DNA from: Paracoccaceae bacterium
Lineage (GTDB): Bacteria; Pseudomonadota; Alphaproteobacteria; Rhodobacterales; Rhodobacteraceae
Assembly (NCBI GenBank): GCA_030697175.1
Contig: JAUYQR010000003.1
Location: forward strand, 1-64,000
Length of the DNA: 64,000 nt
Direction: 5' to 3'
The stretch's first letter is position 1. The number at the start of each line of letters is the position of its first letter. Below the pieces are notes generated by a model. The model worked only from the letters and a program-made list of their open reading frames with translations, did not search any database and had not been told where the DNA came from. The position numbers were made by a program, and so were the translations under genes. Positions 1 to 8,171 of this stretch are shown here, in pieces.

Positions 1-351
1 AATCCTTCTGGTGCGCGAAACGCGACAACCGTATCCTTCGTCATGTGGCATATCCTTTTCTCTGCGAGAACTGCGGCGCGTCAACAACGCCTTGATATGC
101 CACCCAATCCCCCCGTCACCAACTTTCAGCTATAGCTCTCCCAATTATGCGCATGATCCGTCTCCCATATCCGATGCAGGTTCAGATGGTTTGCACAAGT
201 GGCCGCGCAGGGACTTGCGCCAGATCAATTTGATAATTTTCGGGTGGCTGGTCTCCGTCCAAACCCGACGGATCCATGACCGTTCCGTCCCGCATGGCTG
301 CCCCGGGAGCAGACGCGCGGGGTAGGGCATTCGCGAGCAAGTGCCGCCAGT
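1..351. other. Non-coding stretch at window edge with a long-range inverted repeat
   Basis: I find no convincing gene here. The open frames have no ribosome binding site and no recognisable product. The one structure visible is a perfect 10-bp inverted repeat, GTGGCATATC at 45-54 and GATATGCCAC at 94-103, which could fold into a stem with a 39-nt loop. The stretch may be the end of a transcript entering from the left or a regulatory leader; it cannot be resolved without the sequence before position 1. Confidence 0.4.
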
Positions 352-801
352 TCAGAACAACAGCTTGTAGACGTTCCCGTTCGTGTCGGTCGCGGTGCCG
401 GTGCCGCTGGAGGTGCCCGAGCCGATGATGAAGGTGCCTTGCACGCGGGTGCCGTCGTCGCAGACGGCGTAGATCTCGCCGTTGTTGACGCCTGCGACGG
501 TTGCGACCTCGGAGCCGACCTCGCCGCCGGTCTTGCGCCAGGTCAGCGACATGCCGCGCGAGCTGGAGACGGTGCGCGGGGTCAGCGACGACCATGTGCC
601 CTGGCAATCTACGCGTTCCGGAAGTTGGAAAGACAGCGAGCCGGAGGTGCCGCTGGCGTTCCTTGCCGTCGCCTCGATCACGAGGGTCGGATCGGTTTCG
701 GCGATGCTGCCCTTCAACGGGTAAAGCTGCATGCTGGCCGTGTTGCTGACGCAGCCGCCGAGAGCCACAAGTCCAGCGAGGGCGATTAGGCAGGTGCGCA
801 C
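352..801 (-). CDS. Putative lipoprotein of unknown function
   Basis: The 149-residue product starts with a short lipoprotein signal ending in a lipobox, LGGC, with the acylated cysteine at residue 17. It should therefore be anchored in the outer or inner membrane, facing the periplasm. The mature part is Ser/Thr/Gly-rich with a few cysteines and predicted beta character, and I recognise no family. Translation appears to start at a GTG preceded by an AAGGGTAA-like site. It is transcribed away from the tRNA-Gln gene on the same strand. The lipobox is clear; the function is unknown. Confidence 0.65.
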   Translation of the reverse strand: MRTCLIALAGLVALGGCVSNTASMQLYPLKGSIAETDPTLVIEATARNASGTSGSLSFQLPERVDCQGTWSSLTPRTVSSSRGMSLTWRKTGGEVGSEVATVAGVNNGEIYAVCDDGTRVQGTFIIGSGTSSGTGTATDTNGNVYKLLF

Positions 802-841
802 GTCGGATTACCCTTGGTTCAACATCGAAGGAAAGGGAGGT

Positions 842-916
<75 letters not shown>

Positions 917-1019
917 ACCGTGCCGGGGTGTTTAGCGGCTGCCCCATGAGGGTGCAAGGGGGTCGGGTGCGATTTTATGCGTCGCTTGCCGGGACGGAGC
1001 GGGGCGGCTAGACGGACGC

Positions 1020-2195
1020 ATGGACTGGGACGTGATCATCCTTGGGGCGGGTGCGGCGGGCATGATGGCCGCGATCGAGGCCGGGCGGCGCGGACGCCGG
1101 GTGCTGGTCATCGACCATGCCAAGGCGCCAGGCGAAAAGATCCGCATCTCGGGTGGGGGGCGGTGCAATTTCACCAACCTCGGCATCGCGCCGGAGCGGT
1201 TCCTGTCGAAGAATCCGCGCTTTGCGCTGTCGGCGCTGAAGCGGTTCACGCAATGGGATTTCATCGCGCGGATGGATGCGGCGGGGATTGCGTGGCACGA
1301 AAAAGCGCTGGGGCAGCTATTCTGCGACGGGTCGGCCACGCAGGTCGTGTCGATGCTGGTGCGCGACATGGAACGGGCCGGGGTGACGCTGTGGCTGGGC
1401 TGCGGGGTTGCAGGGGTCAGCCGGGCAGACAAGGGCTTTCGGGTAGACACGGCGCGGGGCGGGCAGGTGGCCGCGTCGGTGGTGGTGGCGACGGGCGGCA
1501 AGTCGATCCCGAAGATGGGGGCGACGGGGTTCGGCTATCAGGTTGCGGAACGCTTCGGACTGCCGCTTGTCGAAACGCGGCCGGGGTTGGTTCCGCTGAC
1601 ATTTGCCGAGCAGGAACTTTCGTGGATGCAGCCCTTGGCCGGGGTGGCGGTCGACGCGCGGGTGGTGTGCGGGCGGCAGGGGTTCGACGAGGCGGTGTTG
1701 TTCACACACCGGGGGCTGTCGGGGCCGGCGGTGCTGCAAATCTCGAGCTACTGGCGTGAGGGCGAGGCGATTTCGGTGAACCTCGCGCCAGGACGGGACA
1801 TGGCGGCGGAGTTGCGGGCGGCGAAGGCGGCGGCGGGGCGGGAGGTATTGCGCACCGCGCTGGGGCGGGTGGTGCCGGAGCGGTTGGCGCGGCATCTGGA
1901 GGAGGTGTCGGGAGTGACCGGGCCGTTGGCGGAGGTGCCGGGGGCGAGCCTTGAGCGGGTCGCCGCGCTGGTCAGCGACTGGCGGTTGATGCCGGTCGGG
2001 TCGGAGGGCTACCGGACGGCGGAGGTGACGCTGGGCGGGGTGGATACCGACGCGCTGGATGGGCGGACGATGGCGGCGAAGGCGGTGCCGGGGCTTTACT
2101 TCGTGGGCGAGGTGGTGGACGTGACCGGCTGGCTCGGAGGCTACAACTTCCAGTGGGCGTGGTCGTCGGGCTGGGCCGCGGGACAGGTGGTGTGA
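1020..2195 (+). CDS. BaiN/HI0933-family FAD-dependent oxidoreductase
   Basis: This 391-residue flavoprotein opens with a Rossmann dinucleotide motif, ILGAGAAG (about residues 6-13). It then has the family signature around GEKIRISGGGRCNFTN (about residues 38-53) and a C-terminal FAD-contacting segment, FVGEVVDVTGWLGGYNFQWAW. These match the YhiN/BaiN group of cytoplasmic NAD(P)/FAD-dependent oxidoreductases, whose physiological substrates are mostly unknown. The length is normal for the family. It appears monocistronic. A perfect 17-bp palindrome begins 4 nt after its stop codon and may act in termination or regulation. Confidence 0.85.
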   Translation: MDWDVIILGAGAAGMMAAIEAGRRGRRVLVIDHAKAPGEKIRISGGGRCNFTNLGIAPERFLSKNPRFALSALKRFTQWDFIARMDAAGIAWHEKALGQLFCDGSATQVVSMLVRDMERAGVTLWLGCGVAGVSRADKGFRVDTARGGQVAASVVVATGGKSIPKMGATGFGYQVAERFGLPLVETRPGLVPLTFAEQELSWMQPLAGVAVDARVVCGRQGFDEAVLFTHRGLSGPAVLQISSYWREGEAISVNLAPGRDMAAELRAAKAAAGREVLRTALGRVVPERLARHLEEVSGVTGPLAEVPGASLERVAALVSDWRLMPVGSEGYRTAEVTLGGVDTDALDGRTMAAKAVPGLYFVGEVVDVTGWLGGYNFQWAWSSGWAAGQVV

Positions 2196-2199
2196 CGTT

Positions 2200-2216
2200 T
2201 GTCCCACGGTGGGACA
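2200..2216. repeat. Palindrome TGTCCCA-CGG-TGGGACA, copy 1
   Basis: This is a perfect inverted repeat with 7-bp arms and a 3-nt centre, starting 4 nt after the flavoprotein stop codon. The same arms, with CGA at the centre, occur at 36227-36243, also 4 nt after a stop codon. No T-tract follows, so it is not a standard intrinsic terminator. It could be a protein-binding site or a short dispersed palindromic repeat. Confidence 0.6.
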
Positions 2217-2267
2217 TGTTGTCGTGTCAATTATATCAATGGCTTCTGCAGCCTGATTCAAGAAGCC

Positions 2268-2747
2268 TTAACCCTTGCGGGCCGCGTCGATGGCGGCGAC
2301 GTCGATCTTTTGCATGGTCATCATCGCCGCGAACGCGCGTTTCGCCTCGTCTCCTCCGGCGGCGAGGGCGTCGGTCAGGGTGCGCGGCGTGATCTGCCAC
2401 GACAGGCCCCAGCGATCCTTGCACCAGCCGCAATCGCTTTCGCGCCCGCCGTTGCTGACGATGGCGTTCCAGAGGCGGTCGGTTTCGGCCTGATCGTCAG
2501 TGGCGATCTGGACCGAAAACGCCTCGGTCTGCGGAAACACCGGGCCGCCATTCAGGCCGAGACAGGGAATGCCCGCAACGGTGAATTCGACGGTCAGCAC
2601 ATCGCCCGCCTTGCCGGAGGGATAGTCACCCGGCGCGCGGTGGACGGCGTGGACCGCACTGTCGGGGAAGGTTTCGGCGTAAAAGCGGGCGGCGGCCTCG
2701 GCTTCGGTGTCGAACCAGAGGCAAATGGTGGCTTTTGGAGCGGGCAT
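2268..2747 (-). CDS. VOC/PhnB-family protein (3-demethylubiquinone methyltransferase-like fold)
   Basis: The 159-residue product has the PhnB-type glyoxalase/VOC fold: FDTEAEAAARFYAETFPDS near the N-terminus, GIPCLGLNGGP in the middle and a DCGWCKDRWGLSWQI segment typical of 3-demethylubiquinone-9 3-methyltransferase-like VOC proteins. That historical name is doubtful, and the biochemical activity of these proteins is generally unassigned. I chose the start at 2747 because it follows a strong GGAGGT site; an upstream in-frame start would overlap kdsA. It lies 55 nt downstream of kdsA and may be cotranscribed. The role is uncertain. Confidence 0.75.
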   Translation of the reverse strand: MPAPKATICLWFDTEAEAAARFYAETFPDSAVHAVHRAPGDYPSGKAGDVLTVEFTVAGIPCLGLNGGPVFPQTEAFSVQIATDDQAETDRLWNAIVSNGGRESDCGWCKDRWGLSWQITPRTLTDALAAGGDEAKRAFAAMMTMQKIDVAAIDAARKG

Positions 2748-2802
2748 CACGACCTCCGTTTGCGGCGCGTGGAAACAACGGCGCGGGTGGGCAGCGGTTC
2801 CC

Positions 2803-3633
2803 TCAGACGCGCAGGGGATCGGCCTTGGCAAGCCGGTCGAAGGCCATCAGGCTGACCACCAGCGCCGGCATCTGGTCGAGCGGGATCATGTTCGGGCCGT
2901 CGGAAGGTGCGGTGTCGGGCGCTTCGTGGGTTTCGATGAACACGCCGGCGATCCCGACCGACACGGCGCAGCGCGCCATGACGGGGGCAAACTCGCGCTG
3001 TCCGCCCGAGCTTGAGCCCTGCCCGCCGGGTTGCTGCACGGAATGGGTGGCATCCATGATCACAGGGTAGCCGGTCCGCGCCATGATCGGCAGCGAGCGC
3101 ATGTCGGCTACAAGGGTGTTGTAGCCGAAACTGGCGCCGCGCTCGGTGAGCAGGATGCGGCTATTGCCGGTGGAGGCGACCTTTTCAGCGACGTTGGCCA
3201 TATCCCACGGCGCGAGGAACTGGCCTTTCTTGATGTTGACCACCGCGCCGGTTTCGCCTGCGGTCAGCAGAAGATCGGTCTGGCGGCACAGGAAGGCGGG
3301 GATCTGGATCACGTCGACGACGGTGGCCGCCTCGCGCGCCTGGGCGGCATCGTGGATGTCGGTCAGCACCGGCATCCCCATTGCGCGGATCGCGGCGAGA
3401 ACCTTGAGCCCCGCCTCCATCCCGAGGCCGCGGCGGCCCTTCAGCGATGTGCGGTTCGCCTTGTCATAGCTGGCCTTGAACACGAACTGCGCGCCCGCAG
3501 CCTTGCACGCCTCGGCCATCCGGCCCGCGATCATCTGGGCGTGGTCGAGGCTTTCAAGCTGGCATGGCCCGGCAATCACCAGAAGCGGACGGTCGTTGCC
3601 GACCGTCAGCGCGCCGATCTTTACATCAGTCAT
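2803..3633 (-). CDS. kdsA: 2-dehydro-3-deoxyphosphooctonate aldolase (KDO-8-phosphate synthase)
   Basis: KdsA condenses phosphoenolpyruvate with arabinose-5-phosphate to give KDO-8-phosphate. This is the committed step to KDO for lipopolysaccharide inner core and for capsule linkers. The 276-residue length is typical. Family motifs include AGPCQLESLDHA near residue 21, FKASYDKANRTS, and the DATHSVQQPGG active-site segment. It starts 7 nt after kpsE stops, so it is almost certainly the third gene of the kpsT-kpsE-kdsA operon. That placement suggests supply of KDO for a poly-KDO capsule linker as well as for LPS. Confidence 0.93.
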   Translation of the reverse strand: MTDVKIGALTVGNDRPLLVIAGPCQLESLDHAQMIAGRMAEACKAAGAQFVFKASYDKANRTSLKGRRGLGMEAGLKVLAAIRAMGMPVLTDIHDAAQAREAATVVDVIQIPAFLCRQTDLLLTAGETGAVVNIKKGQFLAPWDMANVAEKVASTGNSRILLTERGASFGYNTLVADMRSLPIMARTGYPVIMDATHSVQQPGGQGSSSGGQREFAPVMARCAVSVGIAGVFIETHEAPDTAPSDGPNMIPLDQMPALVVSLMAFDRLAKADPLRV

Positions 3634-3640
3634 GGTGTCC

Positions 3641-5350
3641 TCAAGCAGAGACCTGTTCCCGCAGGATCGCGGCGGTCATCGAGACCATGAGGTAAATGCC
3701 AAGCATGATCAACATCGTGACCAGCGTATTCTCGAAGGCGCGGGGATAGGCCGGTTCGTCGGTGACGGTGGGGCTGACCGACAGCGACAGATAGCGCACC
3801 TGCCGGTTGGCCTCGGTGCGCGACACCTCCATCGCGGTCAGCGACTGGGCGAGGATCATCTGGCGGGTCTTGACGTCCGCTTCGGCCACCAGAAGTTCAC
3901 CCTGCACGCGGGCGAGGCTTTCGGTTTCGGCGCTGCCTTCGGTCATCTGGGCGCGCAGATCGGCGATCTGCGCCTCGAGCGTGGTGACGCGGCGTTTCAC
4001 CGGGTCCATCCGCGCCTGATTGGGCGAGGCGTTGGATTCCATCTGCGCCAGCGCAAGGCGGTCTTGCATGAGCTGGCCTTCTAGCGTGCTGATCTGGCCG
4101 GTGATCATCGCCACTTCAGTGGCCGAGGACAGCATCTTGAATTTTTCCTGCAACGCGATGAGGTTCATCTGCGACTGCTGCAGTTCCTGTTCCGCCGTCC
4201 CGTAGCTTTTGAGCGCGTCGCGCATCTGGTCTTCGCGCAGGCGTTGGGTCAGGTGGTCGACCTGTTCTTCGGCATAGGAAATGAGCTGGCTGGACCACGC
4301 GGCCGCAAGCGCCGGATCGGCGGCGACCACCTCCATCTTGATGATGCCTTCGGTCGGGTCGTAGGCGATCTTGACGAATTTCTTGTAGACCTTGTAGGCG
4401 GCCTCGGTCGTGGCGTCGGCGGCGAGGCGTTGCAGCGGGTCGATCGCGGGGGATTTGAAATGATCCTTGAAGCCCACGTCGGAATCGAGCCGCAGCATCG
4501 CGTCGCGCGATTGCAGATAGCCCTGCACGGCGATGCTGTCCTGCGAGGTGGCAAGGGCGGTGCCGGAAAACAGGCTGCTGAACCCGGCGGCGGCGGCGGG
4601 ACCGGCCTGCTGGATCACGAATTCCGACTTGGTGGCGTAAAGCGGCGTGGCGACGCGGTAGTAATACCAGCCGGCGACGATGGTGGGCAACAGCACGAAG
4701 ACGAACATCCGCGCGCAAAGCAGCGCCAGTTTGCGGCGGCGGCGGCGGGCGATATCCTGCTGCATGCGCAGGATTTCGGCGGCCTGGTTGACCTCGGCCC
4801 GCTGGTCGGGGGTGGGCAGGCGGATCGGCTGCACGTTCTGCGGCAGGCGCACGCCGTCACCGGGCAGGGCGGTCAGCGCACGGCTGCCGGCGGGGTTTGG
4901 GGCGGTGTCGTTGGCGGTGTCGTTGGCGGCGGGCGGAGGCGGCGTGGCGGCCTTCGGCTTGATCATGTCCAGCATCGAGGCGCGTTTGAACGGGTCGATC
5001 CCGGCGGCGCGCAACAGGCGGACAGCATCAAGATCGGACATCGGCTGCAGGTTCTGGCTTTGCGCCATGCGCCGGGCGGTGCGCAACTGCCGCCCGGTCA
5101 ACCCCTCGGCGGCGATGGCGGCAAGCGTGGCCTCGACCTCCGGATCGACGCGGGGCACCTTGGTCACCGACACGGTGCCGGTCTGGGCGGCGGGAACCGC
5201 GCGCGGGGTGGCGGTCGGGAACACGGTGTCGCCAAAGCCGTCCTGGTGGTTGTCAAACAGCATCTCGCCCGTCACCTGCGGCGCGCGCGGCGGCGGCACC
5301 GGATCGGTGCGGCGGATGTGAAAGCGGCTGGCCTTAGGTTTGGTAGTCAT
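3641..5350 (-). CDS. kpsE: Capsule polysaccharide export inner-membrane protein, KpsE/BexC/CtrB type
   Basis: This 569-residue polysaccharide co-polymerase-like protein has a first membrane helix at about 209-229, a large periplasmic region with coiled-coil segments (about 370-500) and a last helix near the C-terminus (about 540-562). That is the layout of KpsE/CtrB/BexC, which bridge the capsule ABC transporter to the outer-membrane exporter. It is longer than usual because of a roughly 200-residue cytoplasmic N-terminal extension, rich in Pro/Ala and containing an alpha-helical patch at about 75-130. It overlaps kpsT by 17 nt and is followed directly by kdsA. The family call is firm; the role of the extension is unknown. 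Confidence 0.85.
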   Translation of the reverse strand: MTTKPKASRFHIRRTDPVPPPRAPQVTGEMLFDNHQDGFGDTVFPTATPRAVPAAQTGTVSVTKVPRVDPEVEATLAAIAAEGLTGRQLRTARRMAQSQNLQPMSDLDAVRLLRAAGIDPFKRASMLDMIKPKAATPPPPAANDTANDTAPNPAGSRALTALPGDGVRLPQNVQPIRLPTPDQRAEVNQAAEILRMQQDIARRRRRKLALLCARMFVFVLLPTIVAGWYYYRVATPLYATKSEFVIQQAGPAAAAGFSSLFSGTALATSQDSIAVQGYLQSRDAMLRLDSDVGFKDHFKSPAIDPLQRLAADATTEAAYKVYKKFVKIAYDPTEGIIKMEVVAADPALAAAWSSQLISYAEEQVDHLTQRLREDQMRDALKSYGTAEQELQQSQMNLIALQEKFKMLSSATEVAMITGQISTLEGQLMQDRLALAQMESNASPNQARMDPVKRRVTTLEAQIADLRAQMTEGSAETESLARVQGELLVAEADVKTRQMILAQSLTAMEVSRTEANRQVRYLSLSVSPTVTDEPAYPRAFENTLVTMLIMLGIYLMVSMTAAILREQVSA

Positions 5351-5987
5351 AGAGGCGCTTCGCTTCTTCTAGGGTTTCGAACTGGTGCAGGCGGCCGTTC
5401 TTCAGGACGGCGGCGGTGCGGCAGAATTTCTCGAGCGTCTGGGCCTGGTGCGAGACGATGACGACGGTGGCGTTTTGCAACCGCTCCTTCAGGATGTTGC
5501 CGGCCTTGCGGTTGAATTCGGCATCCGAGGAGGCGGGCATGCCTTCGTCGATCAGGTAGATGTCGAATTCTATCGAGAGGAGGAGCGCGAAGGAAAACCG
5601 CGCCCGCATTCCGGAGGAATAGGTGGCGAGCGGCATTTCGAAGTATTCGCCAAGGCCGCAGACCCAGCGGCAGAAACTTTCGACATAGTCGGGGTCGAGG
5701 CCGTAAAGCCGCGCGATGTAGCGGCAGTTTTCATGCGCGGTGTGCTTGCCGTTGACGCCGCCCATGAAGCCGAGCGGGAACGACACGCGCGAGGTCTTGA
5801 GGATGCGGCCTTCGTCGGGTTTTTCGAGCCCCGCCATCATGTTGATCAGCGTGGTCTTGCCCGCGCCGTTCGGGGCAAGGATGCCGAGCGAATTGCCAAG
5901 CTCAACCCGAAAGGACGCGCGATCAAGGATCACCTTGCGCTGCGTTCCGGTCCAGAAGGATTTTGACACACCCTGAAACTCGATCAT
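5334..5987 (-). CDS. kpsT: Capsule polysaccharide ABC transporter ATP-binding protein
   Basis: KpsT energises export of capsular polysaccharide across the inner membrane with the permease KpsM. The 217-residue protein has a Walker A motif APNGAGKTT, a degenerate-looking ABC signature YSSGMRARF, Walker B IYLIDEGMPASSD and a switch histidine in VVIVSHQAQ, all typical of the KpsT subfamily. I placed the start at MIEFQGVSK because an AAGGGAC site precedes it and the length then equals that of known KpsT proteins. No kpsM lies next to it; the upstream gene is an NhaA-like antiporter. Confidence 0.88.
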   Translation of the reverse strand: MIEFQGVSKSFWTGTQRKVILDRASFRVELGNSLGILAPNGAGKTTLINMMAGLEKPDEGRILKTSRVSFPLGFMGGVNGKHTAHENCRYIARLYGLDPDYVESFCRWVCGLGEYFEMPLATYSSGMRARFSFALLLSIEFDIYLIDEGMPASSDAEFNRKAGNILKERLQNATVVIVSHQAQTLEKFCRTAAVLKNGRLHQFETLEEAKRLYDYQT

Positions 5988-6100
5988 GTCTGTCCCTTGC
6001 GGCACCGCGACAGGTGATGCCCCGACCCGGTGCTAATGCCATATCGTTAACATCCCGTCTCTGATCTTGGAAGCGATGCGAGCGGGATGGGGCGTTTGGA

Positions 6101-7336
6101 TCACCCCGGTGGCATCCGCGCATCGGTGGGGCGCAGGCGGCGGGCGAGAACAATCGCGGCCGGGCCGGCAAGAAGGCTGATGGCAAGGCCAAGGCGGGCT
6201 GCTTCCTGCATCGCGCCACCGGGAAGAGCCAGATCGAGCGTCAGGATCGGCACGGTGAAGCCCATGCCCATGATGACCGCGATGACGATCAGATCGCGCA
6301 AGCCCACCCCATCGGGCAGACGCAGGCGCAGCACAAAGGCCAGACCCACGCCACCGATCAGCATGCCCAGCGGACGACCGATCCAGACCGAGGCGAGGAG
6401 TGTCACGGTGGTTGGCGCGAAGGCGTGCAGGTCGACGCCGCCGCGGGTGAGCCCGAAAGCGAAGAGGACGACGGTCATCGGGCGCACCAAGCCCTGCGCG
6501 AGCCGGTTCAGCGGATCACGGAGGTAGGCCTCGGCCTCGGCGAAGAGGCCGAAGGTGCGGTCGGCATGGGCGACGGCGGGGATCACCGGCAGGAGGCCAA
6601 GCGCGGGCGGCAGGCCGGAGGCGGCAACCCCGATCCAGGACACAAGCCCCGCAAGCGCGTAGGGCCACAGCAGGAGCGTGGCGCGGCGGCGGCGTTCGCC
6701 CGCGTCAGGTGGCGGGTGGCGACCGTAGAGCGCCCAGACGCCGACCGAGGCGGCCACGGGCAGCGCCAGCCAGAAAAGGCGTGGCGTGAGGTCGGGCAGG
6801 GTGAGCCCGACGAGGACGAGGGCCGCGATGTCGGCGGCGATGGTCAGAAGCAGGAGGAGATGCAGCGCCGGGTGACCCGGCCCGAACGCCCGCCGCCCGA
6901 TCAGGTAGGCAAGCGTGACATCGCCGGCGAGGGGAACGGTCCAGCCGGTGCCGAAGCTGGCTTCCTCGGCCGTCTCGATCAGGGTTCCGACGGCGAGCCA
7001 CATCAGGGCAGCCCCCGCCAGCCCCCCGAGGCTGAGACCGAGGGGCAGGAGCGATTGCCCCGCGCGCAGGGCGCCGCGTTCGAGGACCAGCGCCTCCCAC
7101 AGCTCTTTGCCGATGAAGGCGAGAAACAGCGGCATCAGCACATGCGAGACCAGAAGGAACGGCGTCAGGCTGACCGGCAGCGCGGCCATCCAGTGCGGCA
7201 GGTCGATGTCGAGCAGCCGGAACTCGATCGCGTCATAATAGCTGGCCGGAGCGAGATTGACCCAGACCGTGGCGATCAGCGCGCCGCCAAGAAGCGCGGT
7301 GGCGAAGGTGCTGACGAAGGGCGAGACGCGGTACAT
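6101..7336 (-). CDS. Divergent NhaA-family Na+/H+ antiporter
   Basis: This 411-residue, multi-helix protein aligns by eye with NhaA along its length: GWTVPLAGDVTLAYLIG for helix IV, a TIAADIAAL segment for helix V, WIGRPLGM for helix X and VIMGMGFTVPI for helix XI. The helix IV aspartate (D139) and the second helix V aspartate (D169) are kept. The first helix V aspartate (Escherichia coli D163) is alanine 168 and the helix X lysine (K300) is arginine 321. NhaA proteins exchange Na+ or Li+ for protons at the inner membrane. The changed charge pair makes ion specificity and stoichiometry uncertain. It sits 113 nt upstream of kpsT on the same strand. Confidence 0.8.
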   Translation of the reverse strand: MYRVSPFVSTFATALLGGALIATVWVNLAPASYYDAIEFRLLDIDLPHWMAALPVSLTPFLLVSHVLMPLFLAFIGKELWEALVLERGALRAGQSLLPLGLSLGGLAGAALMWLAVGTLIETAEEASFGTGWTVPLAGDVTLAYLIGRRAFGPGHPALHLLLLLTIAADIAALVLVGLTLPDLTPRLFWLALPVAASVGVWALYGRHPPPDAGERRRRATLLLWPYALAGLVSWIGVAASGLPPALGLLPVIPAVAHADRTFGLFAEAEAYLRDPLNRLAQGLVRPMTVVLFAFGLTRGGVDLHAFAPTTVTLLASVWIGRPLGMLIGGVGLAFVLRLRLPDGVGLRDLIVIAVIMGMGFTVPILTLDLALPGGAMQEAARLGLAISLLAGPAAIVLARRLRPTDARMPPG

Positions 7337-7378
7337 GGGTGGGGTCCGTCGGTTGGCGTCGAGCGTGGGGCAGGCGGC

Positions 7379-7431
7379 CGGAGGGTTTCACACCCTCCGG
7401 ACCTCCCGTGGGATATTTGGCGAAGGGGAAG
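7379..7431. repeat. Dispersed intergenic element (hairpin plus GGATATTTGG), copy 1
   Basis: A hairpin with arms CGGAGGGT and ACCCTCCG is followed by CCCGTGGGATATTTGGCGAAG. The same arrangement occurs at 24362-24412 and 46334-46385, with a weaker copy at 43475-43527, always in this orientation. It lies between the divergent antiporter and glycosylase genes. Confidence 0.65.
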
Positions 7432-7666
7432 TCATGCGCGGCATTAGACCCTATTGCGCGCTTGTCGCAATGGGTGGGGTTGCGGTGGTGTGCGGGGGCA
7501 ACGATGCTTTGGGGATGGAGATTGTGGACCAAATCCGGGCGTGCCGTCTGTGCGCGGCGCGGTTCGCGGCGACCGTGACTGCGCATGAGCCAAGGCCAGT
7601 GGCGTGGTATCGGCGCGGTTTCGGCGAGGTTTCGGCAGGTGATCGCGGGGCAGGCGCCGGGTCTGC

Positions 7667-7736
7667 GGGTGCATGACGGCGGGTGCATGACGGCGGGTGC
7701 ATGGCGGCGGGTGCATGACGGCGGGTGCATGACGGC
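7667..7736. repeat. Five tandem copies of a 14-bp unit inside the glycosylase pseudogene
   Basis: The unit is GGGTGCATGACGGC. Copies one, two, four and five are identical; the third has one A-to-G change. One copy encodes the expected RVHDGG segment. The four extra copies add 56 nt and shift the frame by two. Confidence 0.95.
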
Positions 7737-8105
7737 GGGCGACCCTTTACCGACCGGTCGGGCGAGCGGTTGCGCGACTGGATCGGGGGGGGCGAGGCCG
7801 ATCTTCATGACCGAGGCCGCGTGGCGGTGGTGCCGATGGCGTTCTGCTTTCCCGGCCATGATGCAAAAGGGGCGGACCTGCCGCCGCCGCCCGTTTGCGC
7901 CGCGAGGTGGCGGGGGCGGGTGATGGCGGGCCTGCCCGAGGTGCGCCTGATGCTGGCGGTGGGCGGTGCCGCGATCCGGTGGCCTCCGGGCGCGCGCGAT
8001 GTGGCGGAAACCGTGGCGGATTGGCGCGGGTTTGCAGCGCGCGGCGTGTTTCCCTTGCCGCATCCGTCGTGGCGCAATACCGGGTGGCTGAAGCGGCACC
8101 CGTGG

Positions 8106-8133
8106 TTCGAGGCGGAGCTTTCGAGGCGGAGCT
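8106..8133. repeat. Perfect 14-bp tandem duplication inside the glycosylase pseudogene
   Basis: The unit TTCGAGGCGGAGCT occurs twice in a row. With one copy the reading frame runs from the PWFEAEL segment into VPELRLAVREV. With two it shifts and loses the normal C-terminus. Confidence 0.95.
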
Positions 8134-8171
8134 GGTGCCGGAATTGCGCCTGGCGGTGCGGGAGGTGATGG

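Noticed and set aside
11-325. A 104-residue forward frame at the window start
   Set aside because: No ribosome site, no recognisable domain and composition like non-coding sequence.
182-607. Reverse frame overlapping the lipoprotein gene
   Set aside because: Arg/His-rich composition typical of an out-of-frame reading of the real lipoprotein gene, which has a clear lipobox.
2200-2216. PpsR/CrtJ site (TGT-N12-ACA)
   Set aside because: The spacing between TGT and ACA is 11 nt rather than 12, and neither copy lies in front of a photosynthesis gene.
7725-8168. A separate 147-residue gene beginning inside the 14-bp repeats
   Set aside because: Its sequence is the middle and C-terminal part of the uracil-DNA glycosylase-like protein, and its end is frameshifted by the second duplication. 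It is a fragment, not an independent gene.
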